Below are positions 25,604 through 33,609 of a stretch of 37,074 nt of DNA, one piece after another (position 1 is the stretch's first letter; each line of letters starts with the position of its first letter). A program made the position numbers and the translations under genes. Below the pieces are notes generated by a model, which worked only from the letters and a program-made list of their open reading frames with translations, was not told the origin of the DNA and searched no databases. This DNA comes from Thermoplasmata archaeon (GTDB lineage Archaea; Thermoplasmatota; Thermoplasmata; Thermoplasmatales; Thermoplasmataceae), in NCBI GenBank assembly GCA_021811635.1, contig JAJZNS010000048.1, positions 1 to 37,074 of the forward strand, read 5' to 3'.

Positions 25604-27334
25604 TCACCTCATTTCCCTCTCGATCATTGCCGCGAGTTCAGACGGGTAAAACGCCTCGCCGTTGTACTTTCTTACAAGCACCGTTTTCAGCCCTAGTTCC
25701 GCCCTCAACAGGCGGTTGAACTGCCCGCTGTAGTTGTTTTCCACCACGATGATCTTCTTTTTACCAGAGCACAATTTACCAATGTCGGGGTTGACGGGAA
25801 ACACCCTGTTGACCTCTATTGCGCCTATTCGATGGCCCTTGCCACGAAGGATGTCTATCGCCTCTTCGGTCACACCTGCAGTGGAGCCCCACTGTATGAC
25901 TGCATATTCTGCATCCGCGAGCATGTATGTCTCTGTGGGGGGCATCTTACTGATAAATGTATCGAGTTTCCTCATCCTCTTGTCCATCATCGCAACCCGC
26001 TTGGTCGGATCGGTCTCGGCATCGCTGACAACGTCACCATATTCGTCGTGTTCATCGGAGTCCTCATTGTGCATCAGACCCTTCTGGCCCGGAATCGCCC
26101 TTGGGGAGATCCCACTCTCCGTGATCAGGTATCTTTTGTAATCCTTCTCTCCGTCAACTGGCCTGTTACCGTCGTCCACCCTGAATTCCGGATCTATGTC
26201 GTCTACAGTTTCGTTGTGTTCCGAGAGGTAGAGATCTGACATGACTATGACGGGCGTCTGGTATTCCTGTGCAAGATTCATTGCCTCTGAGGTGAGATCG
26301 ATGCAGTCCCTCGCGTCCCTGGGGCTCAGCACTATCCTTGGGAAGTCCCCCTGGGAAGCACCCAGCACAAGATTCAGATCCCCCTGCTCGGTCTTCGTTG
26401 GCAGGCCCGTTGACGGCCCAGGCCTCTGGGATTCGTATATCACGATCGGTATTTCCATCATTCCTGCAAGACCGAGCGCCTCCACCATCAGGGAGAAGCC
26501 TCCTCCGGATGATCCCGTCATTGCCCTTGCGCCAGCGTAGTTTGCACCTATTGTCATGTTTATGGCCGATATCTCGTCTTCCGGTATCTTGACAAAGACC
26601 CCGAAGTCCCTGGCATGGGCTGCCAGATAATGAAGTGCGGAAGAAGCGGGCGTCATTGGATACCCTATATACATCTTGAGACCCCCGCGTACTGCCCCAA
26701 GCCCAATTGCTTCTCCTCCTCCTATGAGGTACTTCCTCCTGTTGCCGAAGGAGAGTTTCTTGCCGATTGGTTTATGGTTAGAAAGGTAGTAATCGTAACC
26801 TTCTTTCGCGGCGCTCACGTTCTGTTCGGAAACTTTCCCCTTCTTCCCGAACACATCCAGGATAACTGACGAAAGGGTGTCGAAATCCACCCCCGTGGCG
26901 GCCATTGCAGCACCTATGGCAACCGTGTTCTTCATAAGGGCAAAGGAGCTGTGCTTTGACGCCAGGTCCGAGAGAGGCATGGGCACATAGGTGACCTTCC
27001 TCTCAGTGTAACCCGAAATGGAATTGTCGAAAATCGCAATCCCGGACAGTGGCGAGGCCCCTCCCTCATTTATATCAGGGTTGGTGTGGCGCTCCACCCC
27101 GTCCTTGTTGAGCGCTATCAGGATGTCAAGCCCGTCTCCCTGCGACCTGACCTTTCCGCCGGATGCCCTGACCTGGTACCAGCTTTGCCCCCCTCTGACA
27201 ATGTCCTGGTAATAATTGTACGTCATCACATTAAGTCCCTTTCTGGAAAACGTCTTGGCAATAATCTGCCCGGCAGACTGGACCCCGTCGCCGGCTGCCC
27301 CTGCAACCCTAATAATAATCTCGTCATTTCTCAT
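25604..27334 (-). CDS. korA: 2-oxoacid:ferredoxin oxidoreductase, fused gamma-alpha subunit
   Basis: The 576 residues join a gamma domain (about 1-185, AGAAGDGVQSAGQIIAKTF at 11-29) to the alpha domain (from about 200). The active-site motif is YPMTP (224-228), a variant of the YPITP that contacts the 2-oxoacid in the Sulfolobus-type enzymes. No ferredoxin-like delta domain is present, as in the two-subunit enzymes of thermoacidophilic archaea. A Ser/Asp-rich, charged region (about 395-435) links the alpha core to the C-terminal domain. ATG 27334 lies downstream of minus-strand TGTATTAT (27371-27378), giving a short leader. It is first in the korA-korB operon and divergent from the aspartase-family gene. 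Confidence 0.93.
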   Translation of the reverse strand: MRNDEIIIRVAGAAGDGVQSAGQIIAKTFSRKGLNVMTYNYYQDIVRGGQSWYQVRASGGKVRSQGDGLDILIALNKDGVERHTNPDINEGGASPLSGIAIFDNSISGYTERKVTYVPMPLSDLASKHSSFALMKNTVAIGAAMAATGVDFDTLSSVILDVFGKKGKVSEQNVSAAKEGYDYYLSNHKPIGKKLSFGNRRKYLIGGGEAIGLGAVRGGLKMYIGYPMTPASSALHYLAAHARDFGVFVKIPEDEISAINMTIGANYAGARAMTGSSGGGFSLMVEALGLAGMMEIPIVIYESQRPGPSTGLPTKTEQGDLNLVLGASQGDFPRIVLSPRDARDCIDLTSEAMNLAQEYQTPVIVMSDLYLSEHNETVDDIDPEFRVDDGNRPVDGEKDYKRYLITESGISPRAIPGQKGLMHNEDSDEHDEYGDVVSDAETDPTKRVAMMDKRMRKLDTFISKMPPTETYMLADAEYAVIQWGSTAGVTEEAIDILRGKGHRIGAIEVNRVFPVNPDIGKLCSGKKKIIVVENNYSGQFNRLLRAELGLKTVLVRKYNGEAFYPSELAAMIEREMR

Positions 27335-27370
27335 TGCGCTCTACCAGTTCTGCTGCTATCCCTAGTCTCT

Positions 27371-27423
27371 ATAATACATTTTTGAGATTTGTGGAACAAC
27401 TCATGCGGCGAGTTGCGTATATA
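27371..27423. promoter_or_regulatory. Divergent korA/aspA promoters with an inverted repeat between them
   Basis: The korA TATA element is minus-strand TGTATTAT (27371-27378). The other gene has plus-strand TATATA (27418-27423), about 26 nt before its ATG. Between them CAACTC-N7-GAGTTG (27397-27415) forms a perfect 6-bp inverted repeat. It ends 2 bp before the TATATA box, where a bound regulator could block both TATA/BRE sites. Confidence 0.5.
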
Positions 27424-27443
27424 CTCAAAAAAGATACCTGACA

Positions 27444-28817
27444 ATGGCACGAAAAGAACGTGACGTACTGGGGGAAGTCTCCCTTCCCGAAGGCGTTTTC
27501 TACGGTGTGAATACGTACAGGGCTATGGACAACTTCAGGATATCCGGCCAGGTTGCGGACGCCGATCACATAACCTCAATGGTGACCATAAAGAAGGCTG
27601 CAGCCATTACAAACGCAAAAGTTGGAAAACTGCCGAAGGAAAAGGCTGACGCAATTGCAGGCGCATGCGACAGGATAGCTGGCGGTTACCATCTTTCCGA
27701 CTTCAGGATTGACATTTTCCAGGCGGGAGCAGGAACCTCTTTCAACATGAATGCAAACGAGGTAATAGCAAACGTCGCGCTGGAAATTTCCGGCAAATCC
27801 ATCGGTGATTATTCGTACATACATCCAAATGATCATGTGAACATGGCGCAGAGCACCAACGACATCTTTCCAACCATGATGCGGGTTACTGCAATGAAAA
27901 AGGCCCTGAAGCTGATCTCCGAGGCAAAGAAGCTTTCTGAGTCCTTCAGGAAGAAGGCTGAGGAGATGAGGTCTGTGGTGAAACCTGGCAGGACCCACCT
28001 GCAGGACGCCGCCCCGGTTACTCTCGGGATTGAGATGGGTGCATATGCATACGGAATGTCGAGAGATACGCGGGCGATCGAAGAGTCCATTGAATACCTC
28101 AGGGAGCTTAACATCGGCGGAACTGCGGTAGGCACCGGTATAAACACGCCAAGGGGTTTTCAGGCAGAGGTCGTGAAAACCCTCTCCTCTCTGACAGGTA
28201 TTTCCTGGATCCCTTCTCCCAATCTCCCTGGAATAATGCAATTCCAGTCAGATTTTTCAAGAGTGATGAATGCAGTAACGGATCTGGCGCTGGACATCAA
28301 TAAGATATCGAATGACATAAGGCTTCTCTATTCCGGTCCGGGTGCCGGAATACATGAGATCAGGATACCCGCAGTTCAGCAGGGATCTTCCATAATGCCT
28401 GGAAAGATAAATCCTTCCATAGCAGAGGCAATGAACATGATATGCCACTCGGTAGTTGGAAGCCAGCAGGCGGTGAACATGTCAGTCCAGGCAGGACAGC
28501 TTGAGCTAAACGTCATGATGCCGGGGATAGACCTGGAGCTTTGCAGATCCATGGACATACTTGCGAACGGGATCAGGATGTTCAGGGATAAGCTGGTTGA
28601 CGGGCTTGAGGCAGAGGCCGAGATATGCAAACGCCATCTCGAGACCAGTTTTGGGTCTGCAGCGTTGCTCAATCCCTATCTCGGCTATGACACGGTTGCC
28701 AAGGTTGTCCAGGAATCCATCCACACTGGAAAATCCATCAAGGAACTTGCCCTTAAAACCGGCAAGATCACTCCGGAGGATTATGAGAAGGCAATGAAAT
28801 CAGGTATCCCGGACTGA
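27444..28817 (+). CDS. aspA: Aspartate ammonia-lyase or class II fumarase (aspartase favoured)
   Basis: Member of the aspartase/fumarase superfamily, 457 residues, forms tetramers and adds or removes ammonia or water at fumarate. The signature GSSIMPGKINP holds the catalytic serine loop. Several positions favour aspartase over fumarase by comparison with remembered E. coli AspA and FumC: GVNTYRAMDNF (GVHTLRAIENF in AspA, GAQTQRSLEHF in FumC), AGAGTSFNMNANE, QSTND, AGQLELNVMMP, and LNPYLGYDTVAKVV. GRTHLQDAAP and the PGK of the signature are shared with fumarases. ATG 27444 has a TATATA box at 27418-27423, so it is leaderless. Divergence from korAB fits amino-acid breakdown. A fumarase role cannot be excluded without testing. 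Confidence 0.85.
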   Translation: MARKERDVLGEVSLPEGVFYGVNTYRAMDNFRISGQVADADHITSMVTIKKAAAITNAKVGKLPKEKADAIAGACDRIAGGYHLSDFRIDIFQAGAGTSFNMNANEVIANVALEISGKSIGDYSYIHPNDHVNMAQSTNDIFPTMMRVTAMKKALKLISEAKKLSESFRKKAEEMRSVVKPGRTHLQDAAPVTLGIEMGAYAYGMSRDTRAIEESIEYLRELNIGGTAVGTGINTPRGFQAEVVKTLSSLTGISWIPSPNLPGIMQFQSDFSRVMNAVTDLALDINKISNDIRLLYSGPGAGIHEIRIPAVQQGSSIMPGKINPSIAEAMNMICHSVVGSQQAVNMSVQAGQLELNVMMPGIDLELCRSMDILANGIRMFRDKLVDGLEAEAEICKRHLETSFGSAALLNPYLGYDTVAKVVQESIHTGKSIKELALKTGKITPEDYEKAMKSGIPD

Positions 28818-29007
28818 AACCTGGTATCAGCTGACTGGGAAGATCCATCGCGCATAACAGAGCTGTGAGGAATACGTCAGCGAAAATCGCCGGACGTTTA
28901 CCCTCCTCTGTATTTTCAGGCGCCTGGCAGGATGGCTGCCCGTTTAAGGGCGGACATACCGTCCCAGAGCCCGGCGGGTCATGACTGTATCTGGCAACAC
29001 ATAAGAC

Positions 29008-30609
29008 CTATGAAGAAATCTTTTCTCTCAGCGCCTTTTTATCGATTTTTCCCGTACTGGTTTTTTCAAAGGTCTCGATGTAATGGAATTCGTCAGGAAT
29101 CCAAAACTTGGCTATCCTCCCGGAATTGACGTACTCCATCAGGTGGGTTTTCATCTTTTCCGGATCTATTTCCTTCAGTCCGGATATGAATGCAATCGGC
29201 CTCTCCCCCCACTTCTCGTCCTTCTTCCCTATGACTGCCACTTCTGCAACCCCAGGAAATGTGCTGATGGCGTCTTCGAGTATGATGGTGGGAATGAATT
29301 CGCCGCCAGATTTTACTGCGTCCTTTTCCCTGTCAACCAGTGATATGTAACCGTACCGGTTCATTACAGCAAGGTCTCCGGTGTGCATCCAGCCGCCCTT
29401 CCAGAGTTTCTTTGTTCCCTCTTCGTCGTTCACGTATTCGCTGGTGAGCCATGGTGCCCGCACCACTATCTCCCCTATAGTCTTGGAATCTCTGGGGACC
29501 TCCTTGCCGTCCTCCCCTATTATCCTCATTTCCACCAGCGGCACAGGAACCGAGGAAAAGGCTGTCATCCGCTCCTTCGCGGCATCGTCCAGTGGCATCA
29601 CAGAATGGTTGATGTTTCCGTATGATAGAACGGGTGCAGTTTCGGACATTCCGTATCCTGAAACCAGTCTCAGTCCCGCTGCCTTGGCCCTGTTCGCAAG
29701 GCCCTCAGGTATCGCCCCTCCGCCGATGGTTATCCTTATGCCGAGGCTCTTCATCGCAGCCGCCCCTTCCGGGTTCGAGAGCAGCAGGTACAGGATTGAC
29801 GGCACCATCAGAGTGACGGAAACCTTCTCCTTGAGCATTATCTTCGGTATCTCCTTGAAATCGTATCTGCCCGGAAGCACGTACTTTATCCCACGGAACA
29901 GCGCAAGATACGGAACTCCCCATGAGTGGACGTGAAACATCGGAACGAGAGGCATCATTACGTCGCTGGACTTCACGTTGGACGGCATGTCAGCCAGTAC
30001 GCTGGAAAGAACCAGAGTGTGGAGCATAACCTGCCTGTTCGTGAATTTTACCCCCTTGGGCAGGCCGGTGGTTCCCGACGTGTAAAATGTCGTCACCACA
30101 TCATCCTCCTTCATCTCAGGCAGTTCGGCTTCTGCACCAGCCTTGATCATTTCCTCTGCGACCATGGCCCCTTCCAGCATGGCTGAGGGCTTCTCATGAT
30201 CGCTCGTGACTATCCATTTAGTGACAAAATCGAATAGCGCGGTCTTGTCGCTGATCATGGGTACGAACTCGTCCCGGAGGATGACAAACCTGTCGTCTGC
30301 ATGCCTCATCGTATAGAAAATGAGTTCTGGAGAATATCTTATGTTGACAGTATGGAGTACTCCGCCTGCCATGGGTACCGCATAATAAGCTATGAGGTAC
30401 GTGAGGCTGTCCCAGTCCAGTACAGCCACCTTTTCGCCCTTCTTCAGCCCTGCTGCGACCAGCGACCTGGCGAACCTGTATACCCTGTCCCTGAACTCTG
30501 AGAAGGTGATGCTACCCTCCCCCCTGTATGATATAACCTGTTCCGGGTTGTTGCTGACACTGGTGAGCAGAATCTTGTCCAGTGTCAGTTCATATCGATA
30601 GTTTTCCAT
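29008..30609 (-). CDS. AMP-forming acyl-CoA synthetase (fatty-acid CoA ligase family)
   Basis: Activates a carboxylic acid as acyl-AMP and transfers it to CoA. The 533 residues have the P-loop YTSGTTGLPKGVKFT (176-190), GYGMSETAP (A5), HTGDLAVMNRYGYISLVDR (A7-A8), GGEFI, and the C-terminal lysine motif STGKIDKKALRE. N-terminal style and length match medium/long-chain ligases (AlkK-like). ATG 30609 is preceded by minus-strand ATAATATAAT (30629-30638) about 25 nt upstream, so it is leaderless. The gene converges with the aspartase-family gene over a 190-bp gap that holds nothing I recognise. Substrate chain length cannot be told; it could feed fatty-acid or branched-acid catabolism together with the nearby SDR. 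Confidence 0.9.
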   Translation of the reverse strand: MENYRYELTLDKILLTSVSNNPEQVISYRGEGSITFSEFRDRVYRFARSLVAAGLKKGEKVAVLDWDSLTYLIAYYAVPMAGGVLHTVNIRYSPELIFYTMRHADDRFVILRDEFVPMISDKTALFDFVTKWIVTSDHEKPSAMLEGAMVAEEMIKAGAEAELPEMKEDDVVTTFYTSGTTGLPKGVKFTNRQVMLHTLVLSSVLADMPSNVKSSDVMMPLVPMFHVHSWGVPYLALFRGIKYVLPGRYDFKEIPKIMLKEKVSVTLMVPSILYLLLSNPEGAAAMKSLGIRITIGGGAIPEGLANRAKAAGLRLVSGYGMSETAPVLSYGNINHSVMPLDDAAKERMTAFSSVPVPLVEMRIIGEDGKEVPRDSKTIGEIVVRAPWLTSEYVNDEEGTKKLWKGGWMHTGDLAVMNRYGYISLVDREKDAVKSGGEFIPTIILEDAISTFPGVAEVAVIGKKDEKWGERPIAFISGLKEIDPEKMKTHLMEYVNSGRIAKFWIPDEFHYIETFEKTSTGKIDKKALREKISS

Positions 30610-30628
30610 GAAAGAGTAGCTAAGTGAA

Positions 30629-30638
30629 ATTATATTAT
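30629..30638 (-). promoter_or_regulatory. TATA box of the acyl-CoA synthetase gene
   Basis: ATTATATTAT (plus strand; ATAATATAAT on the minus strand) is centred about 25 nt before ATG 30609. The element is nearly symmetric, so it could also start transcription rightward into the candidate RNA at 30700-30966. Confidence 0.55.
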
Positions 30639-30699
30639 TCTTTCTACAAATTTACGTGAAAGTTGCCTTATTGGTTATATGCATCCTGCCTAAGCCTCC

Positions 30700-30966
30700 A
30701 TGCCGACGCCAAACAGCCACTGGCGTTGTCCCGAGGAGACATAGGCCAGGCCGTTCTTCTGCTCCGGGCACTGTTCGTGATACCTTGGGCGAACCTCCCT
30801 CCACCGAAACCCGGTGGCAAGAGAAGGCACCTGCGATCGTGGCAAAAGGAGCAGGGTCCGGTGCACCCGCAATATACTTCACCGGGGTTTTCCATCGTTC
30901 GCGCTGGATTCCCCAGGACACACAGCCTGGCCTGGAAACATCTGCGATCCGCGGATCTTTCCCAAA
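30700..30966. ncRNA. Candidate structured RNA gene, identity and strand undetermined
   Basis: Between the acyl-CoA synthetase and SDR genes lies a block of about 60 percent GC without a credible protein, in which five of six frames lack stops for 180 nt or more. It holds several short, close inverted repeats: CGACGCCA/TGGCGTTG (30704-30728, 8 bp with one GU), GTTCG/CGAAC (30773-30794), CCACCG/CGGTGG (30801-30817), CCGGTG/CACCGG (30858-30885) and CCAGG/CCTGG (30913-30935), plus a 12-bp palindrome at 30946-30957. TATA-like elements flank both ends: TTATATG at 30675-30681 on the plus strand, and TTTAAAA at 30982-30988 on the minus strand, which would start an RNA near 30958. Size (about 270-300 nt) fits SRP RNA or RNase P RNA, but I could not find their conserved motifs. 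Confidence 0.4.
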
Positions 30967-30981
30967 ATAATTACCGCACCC

Positions 30982-30988
30982 TTTTAAA
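30982..30988. promoter_or_regulatory. TATA box before the SDR gene, possibly bidirectional
   Basis: TTTTAAA is centred about 24 nt before the GTG at 31009. The ATG at 30988 overlaps the box and so cannot be the start of a transcript made from it. Read on the minus strand, the same box would start transcription near 30958 into the candidate RNA block. Confidence 0.5.
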
Positions 30989-31008
30989 TGCGATTTGCAT
31001 GGTTCGGC

Positions 31009-31743
31009 GTGACTGATAGATGGGTCCTGGTAACGGGAGGCAGCAGGGGAATAGGAAAAGAGATCGCTCTTGAGTGCTCGAGAAGAGGATACAATGTCGT
31101 CCTGACTTACAACAGCGGGAAAGAGGAGGCTGAAAACGCCAGGCAATCCATCGTTTCCCTGGGCAGAAAATGCGAGGTTTTCCAGATGGATGCCGCGGAT
31201 CGCCAGAGTTACAGGAGATTCATCACAAAGTACCTTTCTTCCGGCATCAGGGTCGACGGGATAGTCAACAACGCAGGCATTTACCGCGGGGAGACCCTTG
31301 CGGATGCGACCGACGAGATCTGGGATGAGGTGATTGCGGTTAACCTCACAACACCCTTCAGGATAATAAGGGATCTGCGGTCAAATGTGAATGAGGGGGG
31401 TTCGATAGTGAACATATCATCGGTTTACGGAATCAGGAGTGATCCGTGGGGATACGCTTACCAGGCTTCCAAGTCCGGCCTGATCCACCTTACCAGGGCT
31501 CTAGCCAAGGAATTTGCCCCAAAGATAAGGGTGAACTGCGTTGCACCTGGGTTCATCCGGACAGACATGAACTCCGATGGCTGGACCGACGAGAAGTTCA
31601 AGTCCCATGTGATCAAGAATACTCCGCTTAAACGGTGGGGAGAGGCGGGAGACATAGCCCCTGTGGTATGTTTCCTGCTTTCCGGGGACAGCGGGTTCAT
31701 CACCGGAGCGACAATTTCAGTGGATGGGGGAATAGGGCTCTAA
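31009..31743 (+). CDS. SDR-family oxidoreductase (FabG-like)
   Basis: Short-chain dehydrogenase/reductase of about 244 residues. The NAD(P)-binding TGGSRGIG is at 9-16, NNAG follows after the fourth strand, the catalytic Ser is in NISS and the Tyr-x3-Lys in YQASK. CVAPGFIRTDM and the end TGATISVDGG are typical of classical FabG-like enzymes (about 245-250 residues). An Arg near the end of the second strand region suggests NADP(H), but this is weak. GTG 31009 is preferred over ATG 30988, which lies in the TATA box TTTTAAA. Its TAA overlaps the convergent zinc-ribbon gene by 4 nt. A 3-oxoacyl-ACP/CoA reductase role is possible; archaea lack the standard fatty-acid pathway. Confidence 0.87.
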   Translation: MTDRWVLVTGGSRGIGKEIALECSRRGYNVVLTYNSGKEEAENARQSIVSLGRKCEVFQMDAADRQSYRRFITKYLSSGIRVDGIVNNAGIYRGETLADATDEIWDEVIAVNLTTPFRIIRDLRSNVNEGGSIVNISSVYGIRSDPWGYAYQASKSGLIHLTRALAKEFAPKIRVNCVAPGFIRTDMNSDGWTDEKFKSHVIKNTPLKRWGEAGDIAPVVCFLLSGDSGFITGATISVDGGIGL

Positions 31744-31916
31744 TCTTCGCTCTTGGTGTCCTGCTGTTCTTCCCTGTATTTCTGATAATTTTCATCGTCC
31801 ATCTCTATGACAAAGCTGCCAACGTACCCGCAGTTAGAACATCTGTACTGCCCGGTAAGGAAAGACCAGCTGCCGGTGACCCCGTCAGTCCTGCATTCCG
31901 GACATATCAGGTGCAT
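31740..31916 (-). CDS. Small zinc-ribbon protein
   Basis: A 58-residue protein. Two knuckles, CPEC (residues 5-8) and CSNCGY (residues 26-31), separated by 17 residues, form a zinc ribbon like those of archaeal transcription and translation factors and many small archaeal proteins. The last 25 residues are acidic and Gln-rich. ATG 31916 has GAGGT 4 nt upstream and a TATA-like TTAATATCG at 31937-31945, about 25 nt upstream. The gene lies 44 nt after the Ygr210 GTPase stop and may be part of the same operon or have its own promoter. The 3' end overlaps the convergent SDR gene by 4 nt. Function unknown. Confidence 0.75.
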   Translation of the reverse strand: MHLICPECRTDGVTGSWSFLTGQYRCSNCGYVGSFVIEMDDENYQKYREEQQDTKSED

Positions 31917-31960
31917 GGTACCTCTACAGCCTGACCGATATTAACCGTTGTGGAACCGGA

Positions 31961-33142
31961 TCACGATTTGGAGACAATCTTTATGATATCGCCGTTTGAA
32001 AGCGGGTGGTCCTTCCCCAGGGTTCTTTTGGTTTTTCCGTCGATTGCCCTGATGAAGTTTTCCCCTATATCAGTATGAATGCGGAATGCCAGGTCAAGAG
32101 CGGTGTCTCCCTCCCTCATCAGAAATGCGTCAGGAAGAAGCCTGCCCTGCCTGTCCTCCCAGGTGGATTCATCGTAGACCGGGAACACCACAATCCTCTT
32201 CAGCTTGCTGAATACGGTTATTTCAAGGGCTTTTCTCACCCCGGTATAGAATTTTCTCGAGGACGTTTCCTGCAGCTTAAGCAGCGCTGATCTCTGCTGA
32301 TCCGTGGCCTTTTCGGAGATGTCGAACGGAGGATCCTCGTTCCTGAGCATGCCCGCCTCTCTCGCCTTCATCAGGATAAGCTCGGTTTCCCCGCTGGTCA
32401 GGTAGAGATCGTTCCTGAGCGAGATTATACCCTCAGCCTGCCTTTCGTCCAGAAGGTCCATCTTGTTCCCAAGGTAAATGCCGGGTTTCGTCCTCTCTAT
32501 GATGAGGGAAGCAAGATCACTGAAATCGGATTCACCCCATATGGAAAGCTGGGAAGGGAAGACGCCGGAGGCAAGTATTTCCGATGTATCATGCTCCGTC
32601 AGCCTGAGTTGCGACAGTTTTGTCTGCAGCGATTTTCCGGGCCGATCCCCGCTGCTGTCGGCCTTCTTCGCAAATCTCTCCCAGTCCCTGGAAATGAATG
32701 ATGACAACCACTTCCTCAACTCGTTCCTGACCATGTCTATCTCTTCCCCTATGCCCGGTTCAGGTACCGGGAGGGGGTTTCCCATCATGTCCGTTCTACC
32801 GGACGCGTCAAAAAGCTGGATGATGGCATCTGAGTCCCTGACGCTCTCCAGGAACTGGTTCCCCATTCCCTTTCCCTCGGAAGCCCCCTCTATCAGGCCG
32901 GGAACGTCGACTATCTGGACCGGGATATATCTTGTTCCGTCCAGGCAGTATCCGTCAGCCGGGTTGCATTCCCTCCCCTTGTCCTTATGCGGACATGGAA
33001 ACCTGATAAAAGCGGTCCCCATGTTAGGTTTGACGGTTGTGAATGGATAGTTGCCTATCTCTGCATTGTGCTTGGTCAGCGCCGAGAATATCGTACTCTT
33101 CCCGACGTTCGGTTTTCCTATAAGTCCAACCTTGAAGCTCAT
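31961..33142 (-). CDS. Ygr210-subfamily GTPase (YchF/Obg-like) with TGS domain
   Basis: Ribosome-associated P-loop NTPase, 393 residues. G1 is GKPNVGKST (9-17), followed by a switch region YPFTTVKPN, G3 DVPGLIEGASEGKGMGNQFL and a G4 LGNKMDLL. Three cysteines in CPHKDKGREC ... GYC between G2 and G3 are typical of this subfamily and may hold a metal. A helical insertion follows G3, and the C-terminus is a TGS domain (from about residue 310, DTALDLAFRIHTDIGENFIRA). It lies 15 nt after the UPF0179 stop, in the operon egsA-UPF0179-ygr210. No clear ribosome site precedes ATG 33142, so translation may rely on coupling. Confidence 0.93.
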   Translation of the reverse strand: MSFKVGLIGKPNVGKSTIFSALTKHNAEIGNYPFTTVKPNMGTAFIRFPCPHKDKGRECNPADGYCLDGTRYIPVQIVDVPGLIEGASEGKGMGNQFLESVRDSDAIIQLFDASGRTDMMGNPLPVPEPGIGEEIDMVRNELRKWLSSFISRDWERFAKKADSSGDRPGKSLQTKLSQLRLTEHDTSEILASGVFPSQLSIWGESDFSDLASLIIERTKPGIYLGNKMDLLDERQAEGIISLRNDLYLTSGETELILMKAREAGMLRNEDPPFDISEKATDQQRSALLKLQETSSRKFYTGVRKALEITVFSKLKRIVVFPVYDESTWEDRQGRLLPDAFLMREGDTALDLAFRIHTDIGENFIRAIDGKTKRTLGKDHPLSNGDIIKIVSKS

Positions 33143-33157
33143 TTCGCCGCGCGGGAA

Positions 33158-33595
33158 TTACCTGTAACTTACTTTAAGCCGTCTCATGTCAAATCCTGCA
33201 GGGCATTCCAGCTTACCTTCAACTTTCTCGATCTTGGCCTTTATGCCCTCCCTCATAAAGAGGAGGTTGCAGGTCTCAAGGTTTGGGCAAGCAAGCTCCC
33301 CGCATTTCATGGAACTTGTGGTTATTGTTGAGCCTTCCTGCACCGAAAGATCGTACCGGGTGTTCAAATGCTCTTCAACCTCCTCGACCTCTACCGCTAC
33401 GGCCCTGTCACCCAGGAATACCCCGCATGGATTGGTTTTTTCCCTGACCTTGGTCACCCTGTATCTCCTTCCCGGTTCAAGGCTGAAACAAACGTTCTTG
33501 ACTTTGCAGCCGGAGCACTCCTGCAGAGATCCCGCGAAAACAAACTCAAGTCCTTCCCTTGCTATCGACGTCCCTATGAATGAAACTTTTGGCAT
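33158..33595 (-). CDS. UPF0179 family protein, cysteine-rich
   Basis: Conserved archaeal family of unknown function, 145 residues. Cysteines come in clusters: CSGCKVKNVC near 28-37, a single NPCG, CGELACPNLETC near 98-109 and ECPAG near the C-terminus, nine in all. The spacing (CxxCx5C and Cx5Cx5C) looks like a metal or iron-sulfur site. The central part is a beta-rich, charged domain (VEVEEVEEHL). ATG 33595 has GAGG 7 nt upstream, just after the egsA stop 15 bp away. It lies between glycerol-phosphate dehydrogenase and a ribosome-linked GTPase, which does not decide its function. Confidence 0.85.
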   Translation of the reverse strand: MPKVSFIGTSIAREGLEFVFAGSLQECSGCKVKNVCFSLEPGRRYRVTKVREKTNPCGVFLGDRAVAVEVEEVEEHLNTRYDLSVQEGSTITTSSMKCGELACPNLETCNLLFMREGIKAKIEKVEGKLECPAGFDMRRLKVSYR

Positions 33596-33609
33596 GATTA
33601 TTCCTCAGT

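Noticed and set aside
27576..28241. 221-codon minus-strand ORF
   Set aside because: Shadow of the aspartase-family gene, whose motifs are intact in the other strand.
30640..30990. Identification as SRP RNA, RNase P RNA or 5S rRNA
   Set aside because: I searched by eye for GAGGAAAGTCC, the ACAGAA...GGCTTA region, the CAGG/GGAAG/AGCAG helix-8 pattern and 5S loop sequences on both strands and found only partial matches.
30652..31146. Open frame of 164 codons on the minus strand, with overlapping open frames on the plus strand
   Set aside because: The composition is not protein-like, it runs into the SDR gene in antisense, and several frames are open at once because the block is GC-rich.
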